DNA from: Paraburkholderia aromaticivorans
GTDB taxonomy: Bacteria; Pseudomonadota; Gammaproteobacteria; Burkholderiales; Burkholderiaceae
Length of the DNA: 64,000 bases
Assembly: GCF_002278075.1 (NCBI RefSeq)
Contig: NZ_CP022990.1
Span: 1,240,001 to 1,304,000, forward strand
Direction of reading: 5' to 3'
The notes beneath the pieces are model-generated. The model was not told the origin of the DNA. It made no database searches and saw only the letters and a program-made list of their open reading frames with translations. The stretch's first letter is position 1. Each line of letters starts with the position of its first letter. Below are positions 16,228-24,534 of the stretch, piece after piece. The position numbers and the translations under genes are program-made.

Positions 16228-16458
16228 GTGAAACTCGATAACTGGAAAGAAGGCGCGAGTCCTGAACGCCGCAAGCTGATACGCAGCAAGGTCCACGTAG
16301 TGCTGGCCACGATCGGCACGTTGGCGTCCGTGGTCGGGATCTGCGTGGCCATTAACGGCGGACTGGAATTCAACCGCACCAAAGTTTTCATTGGAGTCGG
16401 TATTACCGTCGTGTCTACCATCGTTTATATCTCGATGCTTTTCGCGCCGTCCGAGTGA
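16228..16458 (+). CDS. Small two-helix membrane protein
   Basis: A 76-residue protein with a charged N-terminus (MKLDNWKEGASPERRKLIRS) and two transmembrane helices (VVLATIGTLASVVGICVAI and VFIGVGITVVSTIVYISML) separated by a short polar turn. It ends with FAPSE. The N-terminal charge predicts both termini in the cytoplasm. It is monocistronic and converges on the DUF488 gene. I recognise no family. Confidence 0.65.
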   Translation: MKLDNWKEGASPERRKLIRSKVHVVLATIGTLASVVGICVAINGGLEFNRTKVFIGVGITVVSTIVYISMLFAPSE

Positions 16459-16506
16459 GATCCGGACTTCTCCTGATGTTCAGAAGCGCCGCCACCGGGT
16501 CGACGA

Positions 16507-16968
16507 TTACGACAGGTGCGTAATAGTGAGGCGGCCATTCCAACGCGAATTCAAGTACTCGAGCGCGAGGCGCCGGTGACAGCGGTGTGGTAAATGTTCA
16601 CTGCAAAGCAGGCAAGCCGAACGGAATAGATCGACGTCCAGATTGCTTTCCACCCTGCGCTTCGCAATCAGCTCGACATAAGCGGCCGCAAAATCGTCCC
16701 ACGTCACTTCTTTGGCCTTGTAGCGCTTGAACAAGTCGGGCTCCGGGGCCAGTTCTGGCAATTCCTGGTAAGCAGCGCCGCACAACTTGTCGAGAAAGAA
16801 AGGCAGATCCTGCTTCTTCGCGAAGCCGGCAAGTTGCGACGTGTTGCTCAGGCGGATGTCGAGCAGCGTGCGCACCTCTGCGTTTTTCAGCAAATCGAAA
16901 AACTCCTGCGCCGTCTTGCCGGTGAAGCCGATAGTGGTCACGGGTACGGCATTGTCTTTGCGATTCAT
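16507..16968 (-). CDS. DUF488 domain protein
   Basis: A 153-residue cytoplasmic protein of the DUF488 family, shown by the opening TIGFTGKTAQEFFDLLKNAE, the LLDIRLSNTSQLAGFAKKQDL block and the C-terminal CLLCSEHLPHRCHRRLALEY, which carries the family's conserved Cys and His residues. DUF488 proteins are widespread, with no assigned reaction. The Cys/His cluster suggests metal binding or redox chemistry. It lies 100 bases downstream of the FKBP gene on the same strand, but a terminator at 17006-17041 separates them. Confidence 0.82.
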   Translation of the reverse strand: MNRKDNAVPVTTIGFTGKTAQEFFDLLKNAEVRTLLDIRLSNTSQLAGFAKKQDLPFFLDKLCGAAYQELPELAPEPDLFKRYKAKEVTWDDFAAAYVELIAKRRVESNLDVDLFRSACLLCSEHLPHRCHRRLALEYLNSRWNGRLTITHLS

Positions 16969-17005
16969 CGCAGCTTACTCGCCAGTGGGCAGACGCAATG
17001 CCCGG

Positions 17006-17041
17006 AAAAAGAAAAACCCCGCTGCGATATTCGGAGCGGGG
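17006..17041 (-). terminator. Rho-independent terminator of the FKBP gene
   Basis: On the minus strand the stem CCCCGCT/AGCGGGG (17035-17041 and 17017-17023) is followed by TTTTTCTTTTTC. It lies 28 bases past the FKBP stop codon. Confidence 0.85.
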
Positions 17042-17068
17042 CTCAGTCTCGGTTCACGTCGTGCCGGG

Positions 17069-17470
17069 TTACTTGACGATACCGACCAGTTCGACCTCGA
17101 ACGTCAGGTCGCTGTTCGGCGGAATCACGCCAACGCTGCGGTCGCCGTAAGCTGTTGCCGCCGGGCAGGTCAATTTGGCCTTGCCGCCCACCTTCATTTT
17201 CTGCACGCCTTGCGTCCAGCACGGAATCACGCGGTTCAGCGGGAACGTGGCCGGGCCGCCGTGTTTCGCCGAACTGTCGAACTCGGTACCGTTGGCCAGC
17301 GTGCCGCGGTAGTTGACCTTGACGACATCTTCAGCGGCAGGTTGGGCGCCGGTGCCCTGCGTCAGGTGTTCAACCACGACGCCGGAAGGCAGTTTTTCGG
17401 TGGTGGGCGCGGCGGCCATCGCCGTTGAAGACAGAAGAGCTGCTGCGACCAATGCAACGATAGATTTCAA
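17069..17470 (-). CDS. Exported FKBP-type peptidyl-prolyl isomerase
   Basis: A 133-residue protein with a signal peptide (MKSIVALVAAALLSSTAMAA) followed by a single FKBP domain. Active-site residues are recognisable in VNYRGTLANGTEFDSS, VIPCWTQGVQKMKVGGK and AYGDRSVG, with the C-terminal strand VELVGIVK closing the barrel. It catalyses cis-trans isomerisation of prolyl bonds and helps fold envelope proteins in the periplasm. The length is normal for the minimal exported FKBP class. It is transcribed divergently from the helicase operon with about 260 bases between, and it has its own terminator. Confidence 0.92.
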   Translation of the reverse strand: MKSIVALVAAALLSSTAMAAAPTTEKLPSGVVVEHLTQGTGAQPAAEDVVKVNYRGTLANGTEFDSSAKHGGPATFPLNRVIPCWTQGVQKMKVGGKAKLTCPAATAYGDRSVGVIPPNSDLTFEVELVGIVK

Positions 17471-17737
17471 AGCGAGTCTCCAGATGGGTAGTGCGCCTCA
17501 TTGTAACGGATCGCATCCGGCGCAACCCACGATCGCCGAGTTGCGGATCGGCGGCCGTGCTCGCCGCGCCTTGGCGCGCAGACGACCACCCGAAAGTCGG
17601 CCTTCAGATCTAAGCGGCACGGTGCGCGCCAGCGAGAGGATTTCTGTTGTGAACCACCTGCCCGGTTCATCGGTCCACACAGTAATCCCCTTTGAGCCGT
17701 TGCCGACAAGTGAATCCCATGCAAATGAGCGCTTTTG

Positions 17738-20374
17738 ATGACCGAGCCGGCTGATTCCGACGAGAGCGCAGTTCCCTCTGCTCCGCCCGAGCGTCGCCGC
17801 GCTCCCCGGCCGCGCCGGATTCCGCGCAGCCGGCAACAGCAGGCGCGGCTCGACGCGCGCGAGCCGGTCTTCGAACCGCTGCCTTTCGGCATCGACGAAA
17901 GTGCCGCGCGCCTGCCCTTCGCCGACAAACTCGGCGCGTGGTTCGAGGCGCGCCGCTGGCAGCCGTTCGAGTTTCAACGAGAGGTCTGGCAGGAAATCGG
18001 CCGTGGCGCGAGCGGTTTGCTGCATGCCACCACCGGCGCGGGTAAAACCTGGGCCGTCTGGTTCGGCGCGCTGGCGGCCTTCGCCGCAACGCCAACTGCT
18101 CGCAGCCGCGCGCCCCGCACTCAGCCGGAGCCGCTCACCGTGCTGTGGATCACGCCGATGCGCGCGCTCGCCGCCGACACCGCGCGCGCCTTGCAAAGTT
18201 CGGCGGCGGAATTGGCCGTGCCCTGGAGCGTCGGGTTGCGCACGGGCGACACGTCGTCCGCCGAACGCGCGCGGCAGAACCGGCGCATGCCATCGGCGCT
18301 GGTCACCACGCCGGAGAGTCTTTCCCTCATGCTTACGCGGCCCGACGCGCGCGAGGTGCTTGCGCGCGTGCGACTGGTCATCGTCGACGAATGGCACGAG
18401 TTGCTTGGCAACAAGCGCGGCACGCAGACCCAACTCGCGCTTGCGCGCCTCGTGCATTGGCGGCCGCAATTGCAGGTATGGGGCTTGTCCGCCACGCTCG
18501 GCAATCTGCCCTTCGCCGCCGATGTCCTGCTCGCGCCCGTGAAAACGCCTCGCGCAAGTGTGCAGGGTGCGCTGCCCAAAGCGCTGATTGTCGATACGGT
18601 CATTCCCGAGACCATCGAGCGGTTCCCGTGGGGTGGCCATGTGGGCATGCGCCAGGTCGGCGCCGTCGCCGAGGCGATCGGTGAAGCCCGGACCTCGCTC
18701 GTATTTACCAACACGCGCTCGCAATGCGAGGTGTGGTATCAGGCACTGCTCGAAGCGCGGCCCGAATGGGCTGGCCTGATCGCACTGCATCATGGCTCAC
18801 TCGATCAGGAAGTGCGCGAATGGGTCGAGCACGGCCTCAAGAGCGGCTTGCTGAAAGTGGTTGTGTGCACATCCAGCCTCGATCTCGGCGTCGATTTTCT
18901 GCCGGTGGAGCGCGTGTTTCAGATCGGCTCGCCTAAGGGCGTCGCGCGTTTGATGCAGCGTGCGGGCCGCTCGGGTCATGCGCCGGGACGTCCTTCGCGC
19001 GTCACGATCGTGCCGACGCACGCGCTCGAACTGGTCGAAGCCGCCGCCGCGCGTGAAGCCGTCGAGAGGCGTCAGATAGAAGGCCGCGAAACGCCTGAGA
19101 AACCGTTTGACGTGCTGGTACAGCATCTCGTTACCGTGGCGATTGGCGGTGGATTCGATGCGCGCGAACTATACGGCGAAATTCGCAGCACCTACGCCTA
19201 CCGGCAACTCACCCAGGCGGAGTTCGACTGGGCGCTCGGTTTCGTGGAAGGCGGCGGCACGGCATTGCGCGCCTATCCCGACTACCATCGCGTGGCGCGC
19301 GAGAGCGATGGGCTGTACCACGTGCCGCGCGAGGATCTGGTGCGACGGCATCGCAACAACATCGGCACGATCGTCGCGAACGGCACCTTGAATGTCGCTT
19401 ATCTCTCGGGCGGCCGGATCGGCGCGATCGAGGAGTCGTTTATTTCACGGCTCAAACCCGGCGATATCTTCACTTTCGGTGGGCGCGCACTCGAATTGAT
19501 CCGCGTACAGGATATGACCGCGTGGGTGCGGCGGGCCACATCGTCACGCGGCGCCATGCCGCAGTGGGCGGGCAGTCGCATGCCGCTGTCCTCCGAACTC
19601 GCCGACGCCACGCTGACGATGCTCGCACGCGCCGCGGCCGGCATCTACGACGAACCGGAAATGCGCGCCGTGCGGCCGCTGCTCGAATTACAGCAGAAGT
19701 GGTCGGCATTGCCCGAACCGGGCGTACTGGTCGTGGAGTTGGTGAAATCGCGCGAGGGACACCATTTCTTTTGCTATCCGTTTGCAGGGCGCACGGCGCA
19801 TATCGGTTTGGGCGCATTGCTCGCATGGCGCATCGCCCGCGAGAAGCCCGGCACGTTTTCTATTTCGATGAACGACTACGGCTTCGAGTTGTTGTCCGCG
19901 CAACCATTCGATTGGGCGGAGAAGCTCGAAGGCGGTTTGCTTTCGCCTGATGAACTGGATCATGACATTCTCGCGAGCCTGAATTCGTCGGAACTCTCCA
20001 TGCGGCGCTTTCGCGAAATTGCGCGTGTGTCGGGACTGGTGTTTCAGGGGCATCCCGGGCAGCAGAAAAGCGCGCGGCAGTTGCAGGCGTCTAGTGGCCT
20101 CTTCTATGAAATCTTTCGCACTCACGATCGCGGCAATCTTTTGCTCAATCAGGCCGACGACGAAGTGCTTCTGCAGGAACTCGACGCCCGGCGCATTCGC
20201 ACCGCGCTCGAACGCATGAACGCGAGCCGCGTGATCGTCACACGCCCGAAAAAGCCAACGCCGTTTGCGTTTCCGTTGATCGTCGGGCGCCTGCGGGAGA
20301 AGGTCAGCACGGAAAAGCTCGCGGACCGCGTCGAGCGGATGCTGGCCGAACTCGAGAAGGCGGCCCGCACATGA
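17738..20374 (+). CDS. Ligase-associated Lhr-like DEXH-box helicase
   Basis: An 878-residue superfamily-2 helicase. Walker A is ATTGAGKT (about residue 98), motif II is IVDEWHEL (about residue 215) and motif III is GLSATLG. Motifs V-VI are [20 protein letters not shown] and QRAGRSGH, followed by an Lhr-type winged-helix and C-terminal core. It belongs to the 'ligase-associated DNA damage response' helicases, normally encoded with an ATP-dependent ligase, an MBL-fold exonuclease and PdeM. Only PdeM is present here. ATG at 17738 was preferred over a TTG one codon earlier. The product should translocate on single-stranded DNA during repair. Confidence 0.88.
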   Translation: MTEPADSDESAVPSAPPERRRAPRPRRIPRSRQQQARLDAREPVFEPLPFGIDESAARLPFADKLGAWFEARRWQPFEFQREVWQEIGRGASGLLHATTGAGKTWAVWFGALAAFAATPTARSRAPRTQPEPLTVLWITPMRALAADTARALQSSAAELAVPWSVGLRTGDTSSAERARQNRRMPSALVTTPESLSLMLTRPDAREVLARVRLVIVDEWHELLGNKRGTQTQLALARLVHWRPQLQVWGLSATLGNLPFAADVLLAPVKTPRASVQGALPKALIVDTVIPETIERFPWGGHVGMRQVGAVAEAIGEARTSLVFTNTRSQCEVWYQALLEARPEWAGLIALHHGSLDQEVREWVEHGLKSGLLKVVVCTSSLDLGVDFLPVERVFQIGSPKGVARLMQRAGRSGHAPGRPSRVTIVPTHALELVEAAAAREAVERRQIEGRETPEKPFDVLVQHLVTVAIGGGFDARELYGEIRSTYAYRQLTQAEFDWALGFVEGGGTALRAYPDYHRVARESDGLYHVPREDLVRRHRNNIGTIVANGTLNVAYLSGGRIGAIEESFISRLKPGDIFTFGGRALELIRVQDMTAWVRRATSSRGAMPQWAGSRMPLSSELADATLTMLARAAAGIYDEPEMRAVRPLLELQQKWSALPEPGVLVVELVKSREGHHFFCYPFAGRTAHIGLGALLAWRIAREKPGTFSISMNDYGFELLSAQPFDWAEKLEGGLLSPDELDHDILASLNSSELSMRRFREIARVSGLVFQGHPGQQKSARQLQASSGLFYEIFRTHDRGNLLLNQADDEVLLQELDARRIRTALERMNASRVIVTRPKKPTPFAFPLIVGRLREKVSTEKLADRVERMLAELEKAART

Positions 20375-21033
20375 GACCGGCGTCTTTGACGGCGGAGATT
20401 GCCGGACATCCTCTTGTGCTGTCGAGCTTGCGCTCGGCTTTCGATCCGGTGCTGCGTTGTCTTTTCGTCGCCGATGCGCATTTCGGCAAGGACGCGGTGT
20501 TTCGCGCGCGCGGCATTCCGGTGCCGATCGGTTCGACTGCGGACAATCTGATGCGCCTGGACATACTGATTGCCGAGTTCGAGCCTGCCATGCTCGTGTT
20601 TCTCGGCGATCTGCTGCACGCGCGTGAGGCGCATGTGAGGGAGACGCTCGAAGCATTGCATGTCTGGCGCGCGCGCCATGCCGGGCTGCGCGTGGTGCTG
20701 GTCGAGGGAAATCACGACCGGCATGCAGGCGCGTTGCCGGCGACGCTCGGCGTCGAGTATGTTCAGGAGCCCTGGCAAATCGGGCCGTGGGCGTTGTGTC
20801 ATCACCCGCGGAAGGTAGAAGGTGCGTATGCGCTCGCGGGGCACGTGCATCCGGTGTACAGGATTGCGACGCGTAGCGATTCGGTACGGGTTCCGTGTTT
20901 CCGGTTCGGGGTGGAGTGCGGTGTGTTACCCGCATTCGGGAGCTTTACGGGGGGAGCGCGTGAGGATGGTCGCGTGGCTGGGGAGAAGGTCTTTCTGGTG
21001 GTGCAGGAGAAGGTGATCGAGATGGTGCGATGA
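20371..21033 (+). CDS. pdeM: Ligase-associated DNA repair endonuclease PdeM
   Basis: A 220-residue calcineurin-like metallophosphoesterase. The metal-binding motifs are in order: [27 protein letters not shown] and LAGHVHPVY. Together they supply the D-x-H, GD, GNHD and GHxH ligands for two metal ions. PdeM is the nuclease partner of the ligase-associated helicase in DNA-damage-response operons. The start overlaps the helicase stop by ATGA, indicating coupled translation. The gene ends about 145 bases before the remnant of the glycine-rich gene on the opposite strand. Confidence 0.88.
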   Translation: MRPASLTAEIAGHPLVLSSLRSAFDPVLRCLFVADAHFGKDAVFRARGIPVPIGSTADNLMRLDILIAEFEPAMLVFLGDLLHAREAHVRETLEALHVWRARHAGLRVVLVEGNHDRHAGALPATLGVEYVQEPWQIGPWALCHHPRKVEGAYALAGHVHPVYRIATRSDSVRVPCFRFGVECGVLPAFGSFTGGAREDGRVAGEKVFLVVQEKVIEMVR

Positions 21034-21131
21034 GGCGTCGGGTTCTGGTTTATTGAGCGGTTGGCTCGTGGAGGGAACCAGTCGGAGCGAGCGGGCGGTG
21101 GTCGTTCGCTTGCTCCGCGTGGGATTGAAAT

Positions 21132-21153
21132 GGAGGCCGGGCTCCCGGCCTCC
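21132..21153 (-). terminator. Strong hairpin downstream of the glycine-rich gene remnant
   Basis: A 10-bp perfect palindromic stem (GGAGGCCGGG, CCCGGCCTCC) with a two-base centre lies 24 bases past the remnant's stop codon. On the minus strand it is followed by ATTTCAAT. The weak U-tract makes termination likely but not certain. It could also serve the converging pdeM transcript. Confidence 0.45.
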
Positions 21154-21347
21154 GTGCGGTGAGGGAAACTCGCCGCGTTAGTGGCTGCCGCCGTTGCCTC
21201 CCCCGCCGTAGCCGCCGCCATGCCTGCGCCGAAGCCGCCACCGCGGCCTGGGCCGCCAGTGGCGGCGCCAGAGCCATTTCCGCCTTTGCCGGCGTCGCCG
21301 TGGCCGCCGTTGCCGGAGTTGCCCGCGCCGGGGCCGCTTCCGCCTTT

Positions 21348-21355
21348 GCCGCCGT
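21348..21355. repeat. Target-site duplication, left copy
   Basis: The 8 bases GCCGCCGT immediately before the left terminal inverted repeat are repeated exactly after the right end at 22728-22735. Confidence 0.9.
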
Positions 21356-22727
21356 GGACCTGTCCGCATTTTCGTGGGCGAGGCGGTTAAAAACCCTCGT
21401 GCTCAACGGGCCTGCGTAAATCGTTCACCGAACAGAATAGCAAACTGGTTCATCGCGGATTTCCAATCAAAGGTGCTCCGCACCGATTTCGCCAACATGT
21501 TGCGTAGCGCGAGCCAGAGCAGCTTGACGGCCGCCTCGTCGTTCGGGAAATGGCCTCGCGTCTTGATGATCTTGCGCAGTTGCATGTTCAAACTCTCAAT
21601 GGCGTTGGTGGTGTACACCACCCGTCGAATGTCCGGGGGGAACACGAAGAACGGTATGACGTGCTCCCAGGCACGCTGCCAGCATTGGACGATCATCGGG
21701 TATTTGGCGCCCCATGGCCCTTCGGCGAAGTCGCGTAACGCTTGCTCTGCGGCCTCTGCGCTGGCGGCAGCATAGATCGGTCTCAACGCTTGGGCGAGCG
21801 CTTTGCGGTCCTTGTAGTTGGCAAATTCCAGGCTATTGCGGATCAAATGCACGATGCAGGTCTGCACGGTGGCACGGGGGTAGACCGCAGCGATTGCCTC
21901 GGGCAAACCCTTCAGACCATCCACCACGGCGATCAGGATGTCCTGACAGCCGCGCGTCTTGAGTTCGTTGAACACCTTGAGCCAGAACTTCGCGCCTTCG
22001 GTCTGCTCGATCCAGAGCCCCAGCACGTCGCGCTGGCCGTCGGCCTGGATGCCCAGCGCCAGGTACACGGCCTTATTGCTGACCATGCCGCCGTCGCGAA
22101 TCTTGACCCGCAGCGCGTCGAAGAACACCACCGGATACATCGTCTCGAGCGGACGACTTTGCCAGGCGAAGGCTTCGGCCATGACTTCGTCGGTCACCGA
22201 ACTGATGAAATCGGGCGAGACCTCGGTTCCGTAGCTCTCGGCTAGAAAAGCGCGGATCTCACGCACACTCATGCCACGCGCGTACATCGCGATGATGCGC
22301 TCGTCGAAGCCGGTAAAACGGCGCTCGTGCTTGGGAATGAGGATCGGCTCGAAGCTGCCGTCCCGGTCGCGTGGGATCTCGACCCGAACCGGGCCGCGGT
22401 CGGTCATGACGGTTTTGCCACTGGCGCCGTTGCGTTCGTTGACCTGACCGAGCGGCTTGACCTGGCCGGACGGGTAACCCAGATGCAGATTCATCTCGGC
22501 GCCCATCGCCCGTTCGATGATGGCCTTGTTGAATGCCAGCATCAGGTCTTGAACGTCGCCGGGCGACATAGGCCCTTTGACCAGTTGATCCATCAACTCA
22601 TCTGGCAGTTCAGGCAGCGGCCCGCGGGCCGCTGCCTGAGACGCTGCTGTCCGTTTCTTTTTCATCGGCATATCCATGACCTTGATCCCTCATGATATGC
22701 CCCGCCCACGAAATCGCGGATAGGTCC
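21356..22727 (-). mobile_element. IS256-family insertion sequence, complete
   Basis: A 1372-bp element with imperfect terminal inverted repeats that begin GGACCT (21356-21384 and 22699-22727 match at 25 of 29 positions) and flanking 8-bp direct repeats. Length, 8-bp duplication and a single mutator-type transposase are all typical of IS256. The transposase is intact and the duplication is perfect, so the insertion is probably recent and the element may be active. Confidence 0.93.
21403..22677 (-). CDS. IS256-family (mutator-type) transposase
   Basis: A 424-residue transposase filling the insertion sequence. Recognisable family blocks are the N-terminal GAEMNLHLGYPSGQ, ERRFTGFDERIIAMYARGMS and EIRAFLAESYGTEVS. 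The DDE residues lie in YPVVFFDALRVKIRD, LIAVVDGLKGLPEAI and TTNAIESLNMQLRK. It cuts and joins the element's ends during transposition. No frameshift or stop is seen and the length is usual for the family. Two in-frame methionines near the start (22677, 22671) make the exact N-terminus uncertain. Confidence 0.93.
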   Translation of the reverse strand: MDMPMKKKRTAASQAAARGPLPELPDELMDQLVKGPMSPGDVQDLMLAFNKAIIERAMGAEMNLHLGYPSGQVKPLGQVNERNGASGKTVMTDRGPVRVEIPRDRDGSFEPILIPKHERRFTGFDERIIAMYARGMSVREIRAFLAESYGTEVSPDFISSVTDEVMAEAFAWQSRPLETMYPVVFFDALRVKIRDGGMVSNKAVYLALGIQADGQRDVLGLWIEQTEGAKFWLKVFNELKTRGCQDILIAVVDGLKGLPEAIAAVYPRATVQTCIVHLIRNSLEFANYKDRKALAQALRPIYAAASAEAAEQALRDFAEGPWGAKYPMIVQCWQRAWEHVIPFFVFPPDIRRVVYTTNAIESLNMQLRKIIKTRGHFPNDEAAVKLLWLALRNMLAKSVRSTFDWKSAMNQFAILFGERFTQAR

Positions 22728-22735
22728 GCCGCCGT
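22728..22735. repeat. Target-site duplication, right copy
   Basis: GCCGCCGT directly follows the right terminal inverted repeat and is identical to 21348-21355. Confidence 0.9.
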
Positions 22736-22737
22736 CG

Positions 22738-22827
22738 CCGTGACCACCGTCACCATGGCCGCCGTCACCGTGACCACCATCTCCGTGGCCACCATCTCCA
22801 TGGCCACCATCTCCATGGCCACCAGCG
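22738..22827 (-). repeat. 15-bp tandem repeats coding HGDGG units
   Basis: About six consecutive 15-base units (plus-strand form CCRTGRCCACCRTCW, with small variations) encode His-Gly-Asp-Gly-Gly repeats in the disrupted glycine-rich gene. They begin two bases from the target duplication of the insertion sequence. Confidence 0.85.
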
Positions 22828-23387
22828 CCGCCACCATTTCCGCCGTCACCCCCTGCGCCTGTTCCGCCACTGCCACTTCCACCACTGCCACTTCCACCAC
22901 TGCCAGTCCCACCGCCACCAGCCCCACCAGTCGACCCCGCGCCACCCTTCCCACCGCTACCGGTACTCCCAGCACCAAGTCCCGCCGAGCCGGAGTTAGC
23001 CGCACCATTCCCGCCGCTCACCCCGCTCCCGCCATTCCCGCCGTTATTGCCGGCAGCAGCCGCCCCTGCCGACGAAGTCCCGTTGCCGCCTCCGCTTTGC
23101 GAGCACGCAGCCGACAGCGATCCCAACCCATCCGCGGCCACGGCGATTCCAACTCCACCCGGCGTCAATACGCCCGCGCTATCCTGCTTGCAGCCAAGTG
23201 TGTCGAACGACGAACAATCAATCGGCACCGCTTGCGCAAGCATGATCCTCGCCGGACCGGCAGACGGCGCCGCAGGCACCGCCTGATTTGTCTGCGCACC
23301 CGCCATCGACGCATACAAACTCACAGCAACTGCGAATACTGCCCGACGCGTCCCCAGCGCCAGCACGTCCCCGCTTTGCTTTTTCAT

Positions 23388-24534
23388 TTCATTATCCTAA
23401 CTACTTGCCTTTGAAGACCGGCCTGGATAACGAGTGACTCTCTGTTCACTGTTAAAAATGAAACTTCAACGCCCAATCGTCATTACCTCGCATCACGCTG
23501 AAACAGCATGACGTCCGGCATTTCTCGCGCGGATAACCCCGGTCCGATTCAACGTGATTCGAGAAAAACGATTGGCTGTGCACGAACTGATTCTGGAAAT
23601 GGCACAGCTTGGCCTGATGGACGTTGAAGATGCGGAGCGTCATTCAGTCACCGTGCGCTAACCCACGCAGTGCCACATCGATCGTGTGTTTGTGCTCAAT
23701 TGCGCTCCTGGACTGTCAAAGATCGTCAATTACTGCTTTTATCAACACACCCGGAAATTCATTCATTTAGATATGCAATCCAAACTATTATCTTTACTGA
23801 CGCGGGCGTATCTGACCGAATGAATCAAACCGCCATGATCGTTACCATCAGATCACCGGGAAGGAACGCTCTGTGTTTCTCCGAACATAAAGAGCGGCTT
23901 GAGGCGGGAGTGAGTGCAATCCCTCAGAAAGCACAACTCAGACTTTTTTACGCCGCGTTACGGTTCCTTGCTTAGTTAGCGAGGCTCCAAAAACGTCAAA
24001 TCAAACGCAAGCACGCAGTAGCAAACCATCAAGAAAGCGAAATGCCGGCTCTCGCTCTGAGAGACGAACCGGCAAACGCTGCGCCATCCCAAACAGGCGG
24101 CCGTCGCGGGCATGGCTGCGGTCGGCCGCCTGTTCGAAACGCCGCTGGGGCGACCCGGACCATCCATCGTGCCGGCAGGAAACGCCTTGGCCACGTCGCT
24201 CACATGCGCATCACTGCTCGCGAAAGCATTCAAAGAAGTGTCGCTGCGCAACCACCACGCGACGGCATAACCAACACTTCCCGGCAGTATCTTTTTCCGA
24301 AGCATTTCCACCATCCGCACCGTTTGAACCGGCCATTCTCACCGGCGCCTGCCGCGGATGCCTGCCGCGCGAGCCCTCGCGGACAATCGGTAAGAAACGC
24401 GGGTTTACCTCTCTTTGACTTCAGAAGGCAGGCTCGTTTACTGGACGCAAGTCAACCTTTCAGAACACTTCCGATTTGCTCTGATCAGCTGAATGGTGTT
24501 CTGCAAGCGTCTTCACTATCTCAGGAGATGAGCC
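23388..24534. other. 1.1-kb region without a confident gene
   Basis: Between the glycine-rich gene and the FAD oxidoreductase I find no gene I would defend. The part from about 23430 to 24000 is poorer in G+C than its surroundings. A 35-codon frame (23554-23661) reads like a real protein tail (VHELILEMAQLGLMDVEDAE) but lacks a good start. A minus-strand frame at 23976-24320 is open for 114 codons without clear coding bias. An 11-bp inverted repeat sits at 24092-24134. The region may be a decayed remnant plus the promoters of its neighbours. Confidence 0.5.
24092..24134. repeat. 11-bp perfect inverted repeat
   Basis: AACAGGCGGCC (24092-24102) is matched by GGCCGCCTGTT (24124-24134) around a 21-base loop. 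No T-run follows on either strand, so it is not a classical terminator. It lies in a region without a confident gene. Confidence 0.5.

Larger units (their letters stand above)
21178..23387 (-). pseudogene. Glycine-rich secreted protein gene disrupted by an IS and a frameshift
   Basis: The 5' part (23387 down to 22728) encodes a signal peptide (MKKQSGDVLALGTRRAVFAV..., cleavage after MAGA). A segment with two cysteines (IDCSSFDTLGCKQ) follows, then a long Gly/Ser/Asn-rich region ending in HGDGG repeats. An insertion sequence at 21356-22727 cuts the gene, and the truncated frame ends inside it at 22662. Beyond the insertion the Gly-rich frame resumes at 21355 (KGGSGPGAGNSG, then GNGSGAATGGPG). 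It then needs one extra base near 21222-21223 to reach GGGYGGGGNGGSH and the TAA at 21178-21180. Removing the element and one target copy restores the frame across the junction. The intact product resembled low-complexity cell-surface proteins. Its function is unknown. Confidence 0.85.

Noticed and set aside
20802..21221. 139-codon minus-strand frame running into pdeM
   Set aside because: It is the out-of-frame continuation of the glycine-rich gene remnant past its frameshift, and lies opposite the real pdeM gene.
22738..22827. CRISPR-like array
   Set aside because: Units are 15 bases with no spacers and code for in-frame HGDGG repeats in the glycine-rich gene; no cas genes nearby.
23670..23975. 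101-codon frame in the 23.4-24.5 kb gap
   Set aside because: No ribosome site, mixed composition and no resemblance to a family; treated as non-coding.
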